Shown: positions 18,939 to 30,915, counted from the first letter of the stretch. The stretch: DNA of 64,000 nt from Acidimicrobiaceae bacterium (GCA_025464005.1 JAODBO010000139.1:40862-104861), one strand, 5' to 3'. The notes: generated by a model from the letters alone, not told the origin. A program made the numbers and translations.

Positions 18939-19574
18939 ATGGTGGACGTGTCGTCACTGGACGGCGGCGAGATCGAGGTCCGCGAGGAGCGCGTGATCCC
19001 CGGCGGGTTCGCCGCCGCGCTCAGCGTGTCGGCCGGCGACCTCTTCGAGATCGTCGACTTGGAGGGCCAGCAGGTAGGCGATCTCGTCGGCTTCGCCACC
19101 CACGACCGGACCGAGTGGCTCTCGACGAGCCACACGCGGGCCGCGAGCCTGTGCCTCAACCTACGTGTCGGCGACGTCCTGCAGACCAACTGGCGACGGC
19201 CAATGCTCGAGGTGCTCCACGACGACGTGGGGATGCACGACATCATCACCCAGATGTGCGACGAGCGGCGCTACCGGATCGACTACAACGTCGAGGGCCA
19301 CCGGAGCTGTCGCTCGAACTTCGTGGACGTGCTCGCCCCGTGGGGGATCGCCGAGTGGGCGATCCCGGATCCGTTCAACATCTTCCAGAACGCCCCGATC
19401 CATCCGGACAGGACGTTCGGCAACCAGATCCCCACGAGCGTTGCCGGCGACCGCATCGTCTTCAATGTGCTCGCGGACGCCATCCTCGCCGTCTCCGCGT
19501 GCCCGCAGGACCTCAACCCGTGCAACGGCTTCAATCCGAGCCCGATGGCGATACGGGTCGGGTCGCCGCGATGA
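18939..19574 (+). CDS. DUF1989 (urea carboxylase-associated) family protein
   Basis: A 211-residue cytoplasmic protein of the DUF1989 family, whose members lie beside urea carboxylase and amide-uptake genes; the biochemical role is not established. Family features seen are VIPGGFAAALSVSAGDLFEIVDLEGQQVGDL, ending in SACPQDLNPCNGFNPSPMAIRV, whose two Cys probably bind a metal with His residues such as those in the HDDVGMHD block. It is the first gene of an operon with RidA, a branched-chain-type ABC importer and a GntR regulator. Urea carboxylase itself is not in the window. Confidence 0.88.
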   Translation: MVDVSSLDGGEIEVREERVIPGGFAAALSVSAGDLFEIVDLEGQQVGDLVGFATHDRTEWLSTSHTRAASLCLNLRVGDVLQTNWRRPMLEVLHDDVGMHDIITQMCDERRYRIDYNVEGHRSCRSNFVDVLAPWGIAEWAIPDPFNIFQNAPIHPDRTFGNQIPTSVAGDRIVFNVLADAILAVSACPQDLNPCNGFNPSPMAIRVGSPR

Positions 19575-20011
19575 GTGATGCCGTCGTGCCGGAAGCGGCA
19601 AACGGGATCGTGCGGGTCCGCCTGGAGGGTGTCCTCGGCGAGCCCATCAGCCACTACACCGACGCCATCCTCGCCGGCGGGTTCTGTTACATATCAGGGA
19701 TGCTGGCGACGAACGCCGCTGGCGCGCTCATTGGAGCCGGTGACGTCGTCGCACAGTGCGAGCAGGTGATCGACAACATCGAAGCGGTGCTGCTCCACGT
19801 AGGCGCGACGCTCGCCGACGTCGTCAAGGTCATCGTCTACCTGCGCGACGTCGACGACCGACCGGCGGTGAACGTCGTGCGCCAGCGACGTTTCGGAGAC
19901 GCCCGGCCGACGAGCACGCTCGTCGAGATCAGCGCACTCGCGCACCCGGACGCACTCATCGAGATCGAGTCGATCGCGTGGGTGCCCGAAGCCTCCCTCG
20001 ACTCGGTCTGA
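19571..20011 (+). CDS. Rid (YjgF/YER057c/UK114) family protein lacking the usual Arg
   Basis: A 146-residue protein of the Rid family. The end of the domain reads RPTSTLVEISALAHPDALIEIESIAWV; in true RidA enamine/imine deaminases the equivalent is P-A-R-S-x-V-E, whose Arg holds the substrate carboxylate. Here that position appears to be Ser, so the protein probably belongs to an Arg-less Rid subfamily, often found in degradation operons with hydrolytic or unknown roles. ATG 19571 overlaps the DUF1989 stop (ATGA), so the two are coupled. Confidence 0.85.
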   Translation: MSDAVVPEAANGIVRVRLEGVLGEPISHYTDAILAGGFCYISGMLATNAAGALIGAGDVVAQCEQVIDNIEAVLLHVGATLADVVKVIVYLRDVDDRPAVNVVRQRRFGDARPTSTLVEISALAHPDALIEIESIAWVPEASLDSV

Positions 20012-20094
20012 GCATGGGTTCGGACCGCGTTCGTCAACGAACTACAGCCAACGCTCGACCACGAGGCGCATTTGCGCCAGGCAGGAGATCCGCT

Positions 20095-21381
20095 GTGAAG
20101 GTCACGAGACTCGTCCGCAACTACGTCCTCGCAGGCTGTGTCGCCGGGGTCGTCACCCTCGCGAGCGTCGCCGCGATCCCCGCGTCCGCCGCGACGTCGA
20201 CGTTCGTGATCGGGAACTTCAACCCGTTCTCCGGCGCGGACGCGTCCTTCGGCCCGGAGATGATCGCGGGATGCCAGCCCGCTGTGCGCCTCATCGACGC
20301 CGCGGGCGGCGTCTCGGGCCACGACTTCACGTGCCTGCAGGTCGACACTCGCGGTGACCCAGCGGATGCCGTCCCGGCGGCGAACAAGCTGATCGCCACG
20401 AACTCGACGCTCGAGGGGATCCTCGGCCCGAGCGCCGACGAGGCGCTCGCGACGGCGCCGATCCTCGACCAGGCTCAGGTCCCGATGTTCGTCGACACCG
20501 GTCAGGCGTACTTCGACAAGACGAGCCTCAAGTACTTCTGGCGCATAACGCCCGCCGACGACGTCAAGGGCTATGCCTTGGCCCTCTGGGCGCACAAGGT
20601 CGGCTACACGCGCGCCGCGGCGGTGTTCGGCAACGACGCCGGCAGCCAGTCCGACGTGCCGACGCTTCTCAAGGCGTACAAGAAGCTCGGCGGCAAGATG
20701 GTGAGCAATCAGGTGATCGCGCTCAACCAGAGCTCGTACCGCACCGAGATCGAGCAGATGCTGGCCACACACCCGCAGGTGATCTTCACCGAGGTCGATC
20801 CCCAGACCGCCGCGACCTTCCTGAGCGAGCTCCAGCAGCTGCACGGTCTTATTCCCATCATCGGCACCGAGGTCACCTTGCAGGCGCCCTGGCTGAAGGC
20901 GGTCACCGGAGCACTCGGCAAGCAGGCGATGAGCAAGTACTTCACCGGCATGCAGCCGTACGCGCCGACGTCGGGCAAGTCGTGGAGCACCTACAACGCG
21001 GCGTTGCTGGCCTCCAAGGGTTCGGTGCCGAACCCCTCTCAGTGGTCGAGCGACCCCTACTCGATGACCTACTACGACGCCGTCAACGTCATGGCGCTCG
21101 CGATGATCGCGGGCAACACGACCGACCGGTCGAAGTACAACGCCTTCGTGACCGCGGTGACCGAGCCCGGCGCGGGCAAGACCGTCGTCCACTCCTTCGC
21201 CGAGGGAAAGGCGGCGCTGCGGGCCGGGAAGAAGATCCAATACGTCGGGGCGGGTGGACCGATCGTCTTCAACGCCTGGCACAACTCGGCCGGGGCGTTC
21301 GAGGCGGCGCGCCAGAGCAATGGCAACGTCGCACTCGTGGGCGAGATCACGGCGTCCCAGATCGCCTCGCTGAGCAAGTGA
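20095..21381 (+). CDS. Branched-chain-type ABC transporter substrate-binding protein (LivJ-like)
   Basis: A 428-residue exported binding protein. Its N-terminus has a Sec-type signal (basic VKVTRLVRNY, hydrophobic core, PASAATS cleavage region near residue 32) without a lipobox Cys. The mature part begins FVIGNFNPFSGADASFGPEM, typical of the type I periplasmic fold family (Peripla_BP_6), and continues with GILGPSADEALATAPILDQ. GTG 20095 follows AGGAG at seven bases. These proteins bind amino acids, amides, urea or aromatic acids; the neighbours hint at a nitrogen compound but do not name it. Confidence 0.9.
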   Translation: MKVTRLVRNYVLAGCVAGVVTLASVAAIPASAATSTFVIGNFNPFSGADASFGPEMIAGCQPAVRLIDAAGGVSGHDFTCLQVDTRGDPADAVPAANKLIATNSTLEGILGPSADEALATAPILDQAQVPMFVDTGQAYFDKTSLKYFWRITPADDVKGYALALWAHKVGYTRAAAVFGNDAGSQSDVPTLLKAYKKLGGKMVSNQVIALNQSSYRTEIEQMLATHPQVIFTEVDPQTAATFLSELQQLHGLIPIIGTEVTLQAPWLKAVTGALGKQAMSKYFTGMQPYAPTSGKSWSTYNAALLASKGSVPNPSQWSSDPYSMTYYDAVNVMALAMIAGNTTDRSKYNAFVTAVTEPGAGKTVVHSFAEGKAALRAGKKIQYVGAGGPIVFNAWHNSAGAFEAARQSNGNVALVGEITASQIASLSK

Positions 21382-21419
21382 GCACGGGTGGCGCCACGCA
21401 GCCGCGGTCGCAGTAGCCC

Positions 21420-22307
21420 GTGAGCCTTTTCGTCCTGTCCATTGGCTTCGGCCTGATCACCGCCTCGATCCTCGCGATCGCGAGCGTCGGTTTCACGTTG
21501 CAGTTCGGCGTGACCAACATCTTGAACCTCGCGTACGGCGACGTGATGACCGGTGCGGCGTTCATCGCCTACCTCGTGACGCGAGCCGGTGGGAGCCTTT
21601 GGGCGGCGCTGCTCGCCGGGGCGATCACCGGCTCGCTCGCCTCCTATGTCCTCAACCGCTTCCTGTACACGCCGTTCGTGCGGCACGGAACGCGACTGTT
21701 CGGGATGATCATCGTGACGATCTCGGTCAGCCTCGTGCTGCAGAACGGGCTCCAGGCGATCTTCGGAGCGTCGTTCTTCAGCCTCGTGCTCCCCCGGACC
21801 GCCTCGTACGGCTTCGCCGGGATGATCTTCACCGGCCAGCAGCTGCTCATCATGGGGATCGCAGTCGTGGCGATGGCGGTAGTGCACTCGTTGCTCAGCT
21901 ACACGCGCCTCGGCCGTGCCATGCGCGCGACCGCGGCCGACCCCGAGCTGGCGCGCGGCTGCGGCGTGGCGACCGACCGCGTGGTCGGTGTCGCGTGGCT
22001 CATGTCCGGTGCGCTGTGCGGGATCGCCGGCGTGACGCTCGTGATGAACGTGACGAGCTTCTCCTCGACGACCGGCGGGTCCTTCCTCATCCCGGTGGTG
22101 GCGGCTGCAGTGCTCGGCGGCGTGGGCCACCCCTACGGCGCCATGATCGGCGCACTCGTCATCGGTCTCGCGAGCGAGGTCTCCGCGGCGTTCGTCAATC
22201 CTGCCTACAAGGAAGTCGTTGCTTTCGGCGTACTGGTCGTGGTGCTCCTCGTCCGCCCCCAGGGCATATTCGCCGAGATCGCGACCCAAAAGGAGGTCGT
22301 CGCGTGA
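21420..22307 (+). CDS. Branched-chain-type ABC permease, LivH-like
   Basis: A 295-residue integral membrane protein with about eight hydrophobic segments. LivH-family sequences are seen in SVGFTLQFGVTNILNLAYGDVMTGAAFIAYL and GRAMRATAADPELARGCGV, the latter being the cytoplasmic loop that contacts the ATPase, and VLGGVGHPYGAMIGALVIGL near the end. It starts with GTG 21420, 38 bases after the binding-protein gene, and its stop overlaps the LivM start (GTGA). Confidence 0.9.
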   Translation: MSLFVLSIGFGLITASILAIASVGFTLQFGVTNILNLAYGDVMTGAAFIAYLVTRAGGSLWAALLAGAITGSLASYVLNRFLYTPFVRHGTRLFGMIIVTISVSLVLQNGLQAIFGASFFSLVLPRTASYGFAGMIFTGQQLLIMGIAVVAMAVVHSLLSYTRLGRAMRATAADPELARGCGVATDRVVGVAWLMSGALCGIAGVTLVMNVTSFSSTTGGSFLIPVVAAAVLGGVGHPYGAMIGALVIGLASEVSAAFVNPAYKEVVAFGVLVVVLLVRPQGIFAEIATQKEVVA

Positions 22308-23275
22308 GCACGGCGATGCAGTTCTACGTGTCCAACCTGCTCGTGTACCTTGGCGTCGACGTGATGGCCTGCCTCGGCCTCAACCTGCAGTTCGGGGTGG
22401 CGGGGATCGTGAACTTCGCGTTCATCATCTTCCAGGCCGCGGGCGCCTACACCGCGGCGGTCTTGACGCTCGGGTCGTCGAGCGCGGGCGGAGGCTTCCA
22501 GAGCTACATCGGCGGAGCGAGGCTCCCCTTCCCGGTGCCCTTCCTGGCGGCGGCAGTCGTCGGAGGGCTGCTCTCGCTCCTCGTCGGGCTCGTCGCGCTG
22601 CGCAAGCTACGCACGGACTACCAGGCGATGGTGATGCTCGTCATCTCGCTCATCGCCACGACGGTGGCGACGAACGCGACCGGGCTCGTGAACGGCTCGA
22701 ACGGTCTTGCGACCATACCGAAGCCGCTGCAGAGCGTGCTCGGCCTCTCGCTCGTCGGCTACCAGTGGGTGTACGTGGCGATCACGTTCGCCTTCTGCGC
22801 GCTCGTGTGGGTCGGCGTCCATCGGATCACCTCCTCCCCACTCGGCAGGACACTTCGCGCCGTGCGGGACAACGAAGCGGCGGCGGGCGCGCTCGGCAAG
22901 AACGTCACGGTCTTGCGGCTCGTCGCGTTCGTCACCGGTGGGGCGATCGCCGGGCTGTCCGGCGCGATCCTCGTCCAGTTCATCTCGGCGTGGTCGCCCG
23001 GCAGCTGGCTGTTCCCGGAGAGCTTCGTCTACTTCGCGGCGCTCATCGTGGGCGGCTCCGGCAACAACGTCGGTGCCGCGGTGGGGGCTCTCCTCGTCCC
23101 CGTCGCCTTCCTCGAGTCGACCCGCTACATACCCCAGTTCGGCTACCCGGGCCTCGTCGACGCGCTCCAGTGGGTCGTGGTCGGACTTCTCACCCTCACG
23201 GTGATGTGGTTCCGTCCGAAGGGCGTCTTCCCGGAGCGTCCCGGACGATTCGCGCGCCGGGCGCAAGTGCCGTGA
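22304..23275 (+). CDS. Branched-chain-type ABC permease, LivM-like
   Basis: A 323-residue membrane protein pairing with the LivH-like permease. GLNLQFGVAGIVNFAFIIFQAAGAY near the N-terminus and GRTLRAVRDNEAAAGALGKNV, the ATPase-contact loop, mark the family. The C-terminal cytoplasmic end reads MWFRPKGVFPERPGR, again typical. GTG at 22304 overlaps the LivH stop; the same pattern joins it to the LivG-like gene. Confidence 0.9.
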   Translation: MSTAMQFYVSNLLVYLGVDVMACLGLNLQFGVAGIVNFAFIIFQAAGAYTAAVLTLGSSSAGGGFQSYIGGARLPFPVPFLAAAVVGGLLSLLVGLVALRKLRTDYQAMVMLVISLIATTVATNATGLVNGSNGLATIPKPLQSVLGLSLVGYQWVYVAITFAFCALVWVGVHRITSSPLGRTLRAVRDNEAAAGALGKNVTVLRLVAFVTGGAIAGLSGAILVQFISAWSPGSWLFPESFVYFAALIVGGSGNNVGAAVGALLVPVAFLESTRYIPQFGYPGLVDALQWVVVGLLTLTVMWFRPKGVFPERPGRFARRAQVP

Positions 23276-24054
23276 GCAGCCCTCTGGAAGGAGCCCGTGC
23301 CGCCATCCTCGAGGTCGAGGGGCTGCGGCGCAGCTTCGGCGGAGTACAGGCTGTCCGCGGTGTCTCGTTCGCCGTCGCAGAGGGGACGATCACCGGGCTC
23401 ATCGGTCCGAACGGCGCGGGCAAGTCCACCGTGCTAGCGATGATCGCGGGCTCGACGTCGCCTTCGGCCGGATCGATCACCTTTCGCGGTCAGGACATCT
23501 CCGGCAAGCCGCCGCACCGTATCGCCCGGCTCGGCGTGATCAGGACGTTCCAGAGCTCGAGCGAGTTCGAGCGGCTCACGGTGCTCGAGAACATGCTCGT
23601 CGCCGCCGGGAGCCAGCGCGGGGAGCGGATGGGCAATGCGCTGCTCGGCCGATGGCGGTGGCGCTCCGAGGAGGAGGAGATGGTCGAGAGGGCACGCGTG
23701 CTCCTGGAGCGCTTCGAGATCCCCGCCAAAGAGGACGAGCTGGCCGGCAACCTGAGCGGCGGCCAGAAGCGGCTGCTCGAGCTGGCCCGCTCGTTGATGA
23801 GCGAGCCGCAGCTATTGCTCCTCGACGAGCCGATGGCCGGCGTCAACCCTTCGCTCGTCCGCCGGCTCGAGGAGCACCTCCTCGGGCTACGAGCGGAGGG
23901 CCTGACCATGCTGATGGTGGAGCACGAGCTCGGGGTCGTGGAGCGCCTCTGCGACCCCGTCGTCGTGATGGCGCAGGGCCAGGTGCTCTCGACCGGGACC
24001 ATGAGCGAGCTTCGCTCCGACCAGCAGGTGCTCGATGCCTACCTCGTCGGCTAG
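23272..24054 (+). CDS. Branched-chain-type ABC ATPase, LivG-like
   Basis: A 260-residue ATPase subunit. After a 20-residue N-terminal extension come Walker A GPNGAGKS, the family motif RTFQSSSEFERLTVLENM, the signature LSGGQKRLLELARSL, and Walker B LLLLDEPMAGVNP. It couples ATP hydrolysis to import through LivH/LivM together with the LivF-like partner. GTG 23272 overlaps the LivM stop (GTGA). Confidence 0.92.
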   Translation: MSSPLEGARAAILEVEGLRRSFGGVQAVRGVSFAVAEGTITGLIGPNGAGKSTVLAMIAGSTSPSAGSITFRGQDISGKPPHRIARLGVIRTFQSSSEFERLTVLENMLVAAGSQRGERMGNALLGRWRWRSEEEEMVERARVLLERFEIPAKEDELAGNLSGGQKRLLELARSLMSEPQLLLLDEPMAGVNPSLVRRLEEHLLGLRAEGLTMLMVEHELGVVERLCDPVVVMAQGQVLSTGTMSELRSDQQVLDAYLVG

Positions 24055-24814
24055 TCCCGTGCGTCCAGAGACGCTGCTGGAGGTTCGAGGGTTCGGCGTC
24101 GGCTACGGCGGGGCACCGATCGTCGACGATCTCGACCTCACCGTCGGCAACGGCGAGATCGTCGCGGTCATCGGGCCGAACGGCTCGGGAAAGAGCACCT
24201 TGTTGAAGGGGCTCACCGGACGTGCCCAGGTGGTGCACGGGAGCGTTCTCCTCGCGGGCGCGGATGTCACCAGCCACCGTGAGGACAAGCTCTGTCGTCT
24301 CGGGCTCGGCTTCGTGCCCCAGCACAAGGACGTCTTCCCGACGCTCACCGTGGAGGACAACCTCAAGATGGGCGGCTACCTGCTTGCACGCAGCAAGATC
24401 GGGCGCCGCGTCGACGAGGTTCTCGAGGTGTTCCCGGCGCTCGCGCCGATGCGCCAGCGGACCGCTGTCCGGCTGTCGGGTGGCGAGCGCAAGATGCTGG
24501 CGATCGGCCGGGTCCTGATGCTCGAGCCGAAGCTGCTCCTGCTCGACGAGCCGACAGCGGGCCTCTCGCCGGAGCTCGCGCGTCACCTTCTCCACGACCA
24601 GCTGCCCGCGCTCGTCTCGAGGGGCGTCTCGATCCTGCTCGTCGAGCAGAAGGCGCTCGACGCCCTGACGGTGAGCGACTGGGGCTACGTGCTCGTGGGC
24701 GGCGGCGTGCAGATCTCCGGGCCGGCCCGTGACCTGCTCGAGCGGCCGGACATCCGAGAGGTCTTCCTCGGGAGCGCGGCGCGACCCGCCGTGCCGGCGC
24801 GAGCGAACCCGTGA
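24035..24814 (+). CDS. Branched-chain-type ABC ATPase, LivF-like
   Basis: A 259-residue ATPase subunit. Walker A GPNGSGKS, LGFVPQHKDVFPTLTVEDNL (LivF-type Q-loop region), signature LSGGERKMLAIGRVL and Walker B LLLLDEPTAGLSP are present. ATG 24035 overlaps the LivG-like gene by 20 bases; GTG 24059, just past the LivG stop, would give a slightly shorter protein and is an alternative. Confidence 0.92.
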   Translation: MPTSSASPVRPETLLEVRGFGVGYGGAPIVDDLDLTVGNGEIVAVIGPNGSGKSTLLKGLTGRAQVVHGSVLLAGADVTSHREDKLCRLGLGFVPQHKDVFPTLTVEDNLKMGGYLLARSKIGRRVDEVLEVFPALAPMRQRTAVRLSGGERKMLAIGRVLMLEPKLLLLDEPTAGLSPELARHLLHDQLPALVSRGVSILLVEQKALDALTVSDWGYVLVGGGVQISGPARDLLERPDIREVFLGSAARPAVPARANP

Positions 24815-25554
24815 CACCCGACTCGGGCGCCGCGGACTGGAGCGCGCAGGCGCTCGAGCGGCGTCTCGCGGGAACGGCCACGAGGGAGTACCGCAGCAAG
24901 AGCGACCTCGTCGCGGAGACCGTCCGCGAGCTCATCGCCGATGGCACGTTCCCTCCGGGCGCGCACCTTCGCCAGCGTGAGCTCGCCGCGCTCTTCGAGC
25001 TCAGCCCGACGCCGGTACGAGAAGGATTGCGGCGACTCGAGTCGGAGGGCCTCGTGCGATTCGACGTCCATCGGGGGGCGACCGTCACGGCGCCTCCGAT
25101 GGAGCGCCTCGAGGAGCATCTCCGGATCCTCGTGGTGCTCGAGGCGTTCGCGGGCGAGCTCGCCGCGGCGAAGATGACCGTCGAGCGACTCCAGGAGCTG
25201 CGTACGCTCGCGGCGGCGCACGCGAGCTGCCAGGAAGGCGACCCGCGCATCCGGGACCTCAACCGCCGGTTCCACTTCTGCATCTACGAGAGTGCCGGCT
25301 CTCCGATGCTGCTCACGTTGCTGAGCTTCCTGTGGCGGTCGTTCCCGATGGGCCCGCAGTTCTGGCGGCCACACCCCGACTCGGTCGCGGAGCACGCCCT
25401 TCTCGTCCAGGCGCTCGAGAGCGGGGACGCGGAGCGCGTGCGGACCGTGCTGCACGACCACGTCGTCGGCAGCCTCGAGCCGATCCGGACCGACACGCCG
25501 ACCGCGAGCACGGAGACGACGGCGACGACGCTCTCGGCGCACGAGCCCGGCTGA
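24811..25554 (+). CDS. GntR family regulator, FadR/FCD subgroup
   Basis: A 247-residue regulator. The winged helix lies at about residues 30-90 (VRELIADGTFPPGAHLRQRELAALFELSPTPVREGLRRLESEGLV), followed by an all-helical FCD domain whose His/Asp metal-type residues are seen in DLNRRFHFCIYE and HALLVQALESGD. It starts at GTG overlapping the LivF stop, so it is the last gene of the importer operon and probably represses it in response to the imported compound or a breakdown product. Confidence 0.9.
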   Translation: MTPDSGAADWSAQALERRLAGTATREYRSKSDLVAETVRELIADGTFPPGAHLRQRELAALFELSPTPVREGLRRLESEGLVRFDVHRGATVTAPPMERLEEHLRILVVLEAFAGELAAAKMTVERLQELRTLAAAHASCQEGDPRIRDLNRRFHFCIYESAGSPMLLTLLSFLWRSFPMGPQFWRPHPDSVAEHALLVQALESGDAERVRTVLHDHVVGSLEPIRTDTPTASTETTATTLSAHEPG

Positions 25555-25565
25555 TCGGCGAGCGG

Positions 25566-25616
25566 CCGAGCGGCGCGAGTCGCCCGCCCAGGGATCGGTC
25601 GGCGACTGGCGCTCGG
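25566..25616. terminator. Bidirectional terminator between GntR gene and nfo
   Basis: The space between two converging genes folds into a two-part stem: CCGAGCG (25566-25572) with CGCTCGG (25610-25616), and inside it AGTCGCC (25578-25584) with GGCGACT (25601-25607). Both parts are perfect and nested. There is no T run, as usual at this GC content. Confidence 0.6.
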
Positions 25617-25621
25617 CTCGG

Positions 25622-26503
25622 TCAGCCGGCCCGGCGCGAGAGGCCGTCGGCGAGGATCGCCCGGGCGGCCGTGACGTCCTCCGCACGCGGGCCGTCTCCG
25701 TCACCGGGGACTTCGAGCATGGCCGGAGCGTGCTGTAGATCCGGGTGGCCGATGAGGCACGCGAGAGCGCTCACGCCGATCTCGCCGTCGCCGAGGTTCT
25801 CGTGGCGGTCGCGGTTCGCACCGAGCGCGACCTTCGAGTCGTTGAGGTGGATGCAGCGGAGCCGATCGAGGCCCACCGCCGCGTCGAGCGCCGCGACGGC
25901 AGCATCTGCTGCCTCGATGGTCGAGAAGTCGACGCCCGACGCGAACAGATGCTGGGTGTCGAGGCACACCCCGAGGCGTGGGTCGGCTCCGGTCGCGTCG
26001 ATGATCGCGGCGAGCTCGGCGAAGCTCCTTCCCACGGTGCCGCCTGTGCCGGCGGCGTTCTCGAGCAGCAGCGGGCACGGGGTGTCGCCGAGCACACGGC
26101 CAGCCTCGTCGAGCGCGCTGATGAGCGCACCTTTGACCTGGGCGAGCACTGCCTCGAGCCCGGCGCCACGATGGCTTCCGACGTGGAGGACGACGCCCGA
26201 CGCGCCGATGGCGGTGGCGGCTACGAGATTCTCGACCAGGCTCCGCCTCGAGCGGGCGAAGAGCTCGTCGTCGGCCGCGGCGAGGTTGATGAGGTAGGTG
26301 GCGTGGCAGTACGTGGCGTGGACGCTCGGGTGAGCCGCCTGGGCGGCACGGTAGGCGGCGAGGGACTCGGCGCTGTGTGACGGGCTGCGCCACATCCGTG
26401 GGCTCTGGGTGAATATCTGGACGACGTCGGCCCCGATCGACACTCCACGGTCGAGCGCCTTGAGGAGGCCTCCTGACGAACTGACGTGCGCGCCGATATC
26501 CAT
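25622..26503 (-). CDS. nfo: Endonuclease IV (apurinic/apyrimidinic endonuclease)
   Basis: A 293-residue zinc enzyme that cuts 5' of abasic sites in base excision repair. Family blocks seen are IGAHVSSSGGL, VVLHVGSHRGAG, LLLENAAGTGGTVG, LGVCLDTQHLFASG, IHLNDSKVALGANRDRHENLGDG, and the C-terminal EVPG. The trinuclear zinc ligands are in these blocks. Start ATG 26503 begins at MDIGAHVSSSGG; the open frame further upstream is a shadow. Divergent from miaB with 61 bases between. Confidence 0.93.
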   Translation of the reverse strand: MDIGAHVSSSGGLLKALDRGVSIGADVVQIFTQSPRMWRSPSHSAESLAAYRAAQAAHPSVHATYCHATYLINLAAADDELFARSRRSLVENLVAATAIGASGVVLHVGSHRGAGLEAVLAQVKGALISALDEAGRVLGDTPCPLLLENAAGTGGTVGRSFAELAAIIDATGADPRLGVCLDTQHLFASGVDFSTIEAADAAVAALDAAVGLDRLRCIHLNDSKVALGANRDRHENLGDGEIGVSALACLIGHPDLQHAPAMLEVPGDGDGPRAEDVTAARAILADGLSRRAG

Positions 26504-26564
26504 GGCGAGCACGGTAGCGGCGGCCGGTGATCGACGGCGTGCCCGAGCACCTATCGTTGTCGCG

Positions 26565-28019
26565 ATGAGCAGGAAGTTCTTCGTCCGCACCTTCGGTTGC
26601 CAGATGAACGAGCACGACTCGCGACGCATCGCTGCAGATCTCGTCGCCGACGGCATGGAGGCGACGGATGACCTCGAGGAAGCCGACGTCGTCGTGCTCA
26701 ACACCTGCTGCATCCGCGAGAATGCTGACAACAAGCTCTACGGCCACCTCGGGCACCTGAAGTCGCTCCAGGAGCGACGCCCGGGCCTGCAGATAGCGGT
26801 CGGCGGCTGCCTCGCCCAGAAGGACCAGGGCACGCTGTTGCAACGGGCGCCCTTCGTCAACGTCGTCTTCGGTACCCACAACGTCGGCCGAGCCGCGGGA
26901 CTGCTCCACGAGGCGGCTGCGACGGGTCGGTCGATCCTCGACGTCCCCGACGCGCCGGCGTCCGACGCCGATGCGTTCGCCTCTGCGCTGCCTGTCCGTC
27001 CGGATCTGCCGCACGCGGCCTGGGTGACGATCCAGGTCGGATGCGACAACTCGTGCGCCTTCTGCATCGTGCCGGCGGTGCGCGGCCCGGAGCAGAGCCG
27101 CCCCGTGGACGAGCTCATCGCCGAGGTGGAGTCGCTCGCTCGTAACGGGACCGTGGAGGTCACCCTCCTCGGCCAGAACGTCAACTCCTACGGGCGTGAC
27201 ATCACGAGGCGCCGCCCCCTCTTCGCCGAGCTGCTTCGCTCGGTCGGCGCCGTCGAGGGCATCCGGCGGGTGCGCTTCACGAGCCCCCACCCGAAGGACC
27301 TGCGCCCGGAGACGATCGCCGCGATGGCCGAGACCGACGCGGTGTGCGAGCAGCTCCACCTGCCGCTGCAGTCGGGAAGCGACCGGGTGCTCACGGCGAT
27401 GCGCCGCGGCTACAGCTCGGGCCGCTACATGGAGCGCCTGGCAGCGGCGCGAGAGGCGATCGCGGACCTGGCCGTGACGACCGACATCATCGTCGGCTTT
27501 CCCGGTGAGACCGAAGACGACTTCGAGAGGACGCTCGAAGTGGTCGCAGAGGTCGGCTACGACAGCGCCTACACCTTCATCTTCTCGCCGCGTCCCGGAA
27601 CGCGGGCAGCGCTGATGGTCGACGAGCTCGTGCCCGACGACGTCGTCGCGGAGCGCTTCGCCCGGCTGGCCGCGGTGGTCGAGCGCTCCGCGCTGCTTCG
27701 CCACCGAGCCCGGGTCGGTCGCGTCGAGGAGGTCATCGTCGAGGGCCCGTCGAAGAAGGACGCCACCCTTCTCACCGGCAGGACGCGCCAAGGCAAGCTC
27801 GTGCACTTCGAGCCTCGGCTCGAGACCCGCGAGGGTGACGGTGCGGCGTCGGCGCCGGGCGAGTCACCGGGCGAGGCCCTGATCCTCGGGCCGGGCGCGT
27901 TCGCGAACGTACGCGTCTCCTACGCCGGCCCGCACCATCTCGTCGGCGAGCTCGTGTCGTTCGAGCAGCCAGCGCGCCCCGCTCGACGGCGAATCGCCCT
28001 GCCCGTCGCAGCACACTGA
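26565..28019 (+). CDS. miaB: tRNA-2-methylthio-N6-dimethylallyladenosine synthase
   Basis: A 484-residue radical SAM enzyme that adds a methylthio group to i6A37 of tRNAs reading UNN codons. The auxiliary cluster Cys are at about 12, 48 and 82 (FGCQMN, NTCCIRE, GGCLAQ); the radical SAM cluster CDNSCAFC is at 160-167; the TRAM domain closes the protein (LTGRTRQGKLVHFE). ATG 26565 gives the typical start MSRKFFVRTFGCQMN. The C-terminus is slightly extended beyond the TRAM domain. Confidence 0.95.
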   Translation: MSRKFFVRTFGCQMNEHDSRRIAADLVADGMEATDDLEEADVVVLNTCCIRENADNKLYGHLGHLKSLQERRPGLQIAVGGCLAQKDQGTLLQRAPFVNVVFGTHNVGRAAGLLHEAAATGRSILDVPDAPASDADAFASALPVRPDLPHAAWVTIQVGCDNSCAFCIVPAVRGPEQSRPVDELIAEVESLARNGTVEVTLLGQNVNSYGRDITRRRPLFAELLRSVGAVEGIRRVRFTSPHPKDLRPETIAAMAETDAVCEQLHLPLQSGSDRVLTAMRRGYSSGRYMERLAAAREAIADLAVTTDIIVGFPGETEDDFERTLEVVAEVGYDSAYTFIFSPRPGTRAALMVDELVPDDVVAERFARLAAVVERSALLRHRARVGRVEEVIVEGPSKKDATLLTGRTRQGKLVHFEPRLETREGDGAASAPGESPGEALILGPGAFANVRVSYAGPHHLVGELVSFEQPARPARRRIALPVAAH

Positions 28020-28119
28020 CGGCCTCGCCGAGCCGCGCCGCCGATCCCGGCAGGGCCGACGCACGGGGTGGAGGCGACCGACCGGGGAGCATCTGCGTCC
28101 CGGCGTAGAATGACCCGTT

Positions 28120-30912
<2,793 letters not shown>

Positions 30913-30915
30913 GCG

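Noticed and set aside
18908..20011. A 367-residue single protein covering both DUF1989 and Rid genes
   Set aside because: The first half of that frame is an out-of-frame reading of the DUF1989 gene; only the last 146 residues, from ATG 19571, match the Rid family.
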